DNA of 64,000 bases from Lachnoanaerobaculum sp. ICM7 (GTDB taxonomy: Bacteria > Bacillota > Clostridia > Lachnospirales > Lachnospiraceae). This document shows, one piece after another, positions 63,802 through 64,000 of this stretch. Made by a program: the position numbers and the translations under genes. The notes beneath the pieces are model-generated. The model was given only the letters and a program-made list of their open reading frames with translations, had not been told where the DNA came from and made no database searches. The stretch lies in the NCBI RefSeq assembly GCF_000287675.1, contig NZ_ALJL01000023.1, positions 215,591-279,590 of the forward strand. Reading direction: 5' to 3'. Numbering within the stretch: position 1 is the first letter of the stretch; every line of letters begins with the position of its first letter.

Positions 63802-64000
63802 GGTTAAACCCTCGACCTATTAGTAACCATCAACTTAATACATTACTGTACTTACATCTTGGCCCTATCTACCTCGTAGTATTCAAGGGGTCTTACTGTT
63901 TTCACATGAGATATCCCATCTTGAGGGGGGCTTCACGCTTAGATGCCTTCAGCGTTTATCCCGTCCCGACATAGCTACCCTGCCATGGAGTTACTCTCCA
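63802..64000 (-). rRNA. 23S ribosomal RNA, 3' end (partial)
   Basis: The reverse complement contains hallmark 3'-terminal 23S sequence, including ACTAATAGGTCGAGGG and the block around GAAGGCATCTAAGCGTGAAG. About 200 bases are in the window; the gene continues to the right. The exact 3' end is estimated. No 5S gene fits in the 91 bases before tRNA-Gly. Confidence 0.93.

Noticed and set aside
1..64000. CRISPR array or prophage
   Set aside because: I saw no regularly spaced repeats, Cas genes, integrase or phage structural genes.

Overview
The window looks like chromosome from an AT-rich Clostridia species, most likely a Lachnospiraceae member. I infer this from low GC with dense AGGAGG-type ribosome sites, lipoprotein-type solute-binding proteins, a V/A-type ATPase operon, a Clostridia-style maltodextrin locus and IS1182-type insertion debris. 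I could not test this against a database, and no species is claimed.

Left end (1-5.6 kb): the start of a leftward ABC ATPase gene and a leftward TetR regulator share a 13-bp palindromic operator. Next come a broken HTH antitoxin gene and a leftward type IV toxin-antitoxin pair (AbiEi/AbiEii). The AbiE promoter-operator has a 50/60-identical copy 2.1 kb away, upstream of tetR. A rightward pair follows: a radical SAM DNA modification/repair protein and its DUF4130-type partner. Its promoter carries two LexA-type boxes and appears to give a leaderless mRNA.

5.6-15.1 kb: a leftward oligopeptide importer operon (oppB, oppC, oppD, oppF) ends in three tandem oppA lipoprotein paralogues. An intrinsic terminator lies immediately after the operon promoter, and a 12-bp inverted repeat covers a separate promoter for the last oppA.

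15.4-24.6 kb: a complete rightward V/A-type ATPase operon (subunits H, C, I, K, F, E, A, B, D) plus a membrane gene.

24.7-36.0 kb: alpha-glucan use. Two GH13 glucosidases, a GH77 glucanotransferase, a maltodextrin-type ABC importer (binding protein and two permeases leftward, MsmX/UgpC-type ATPase rightward), a PucR-type regulator with an apparently leaderless mRNA, and a small membrane protein.

36.0-37.4 kb: a degraded accessory island. It holds a possible insertion-sequence leader, a leftward cassette of a 19-codon peptide and a 78-residue membrane protein with an apparent AUU start, and an internally deleted IS1182-family element.

37.4-48.4 kb (all leftward): a sucrose/trehalose-type PTS permease, a two-component system with an anchored sugar-binding protein, a ribose/galactose-type ABC importer that this sensor probably controls, and a MATE transporter.

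48.6-63.5 kb: housekeeping and surface genes. secA, a membrane protein, mutS2, an OmpR-type two-component pair, a stomatin/NfeD pair, a cell-wall-binding repeat protein, a membrane-anchored clostripain-family peptidase, an LCM-type methyltransferase and a lipoprotein. The right end carries tRNA-Gly(GCC) and the 3' end of a 23S rRNA gene, both leftward.
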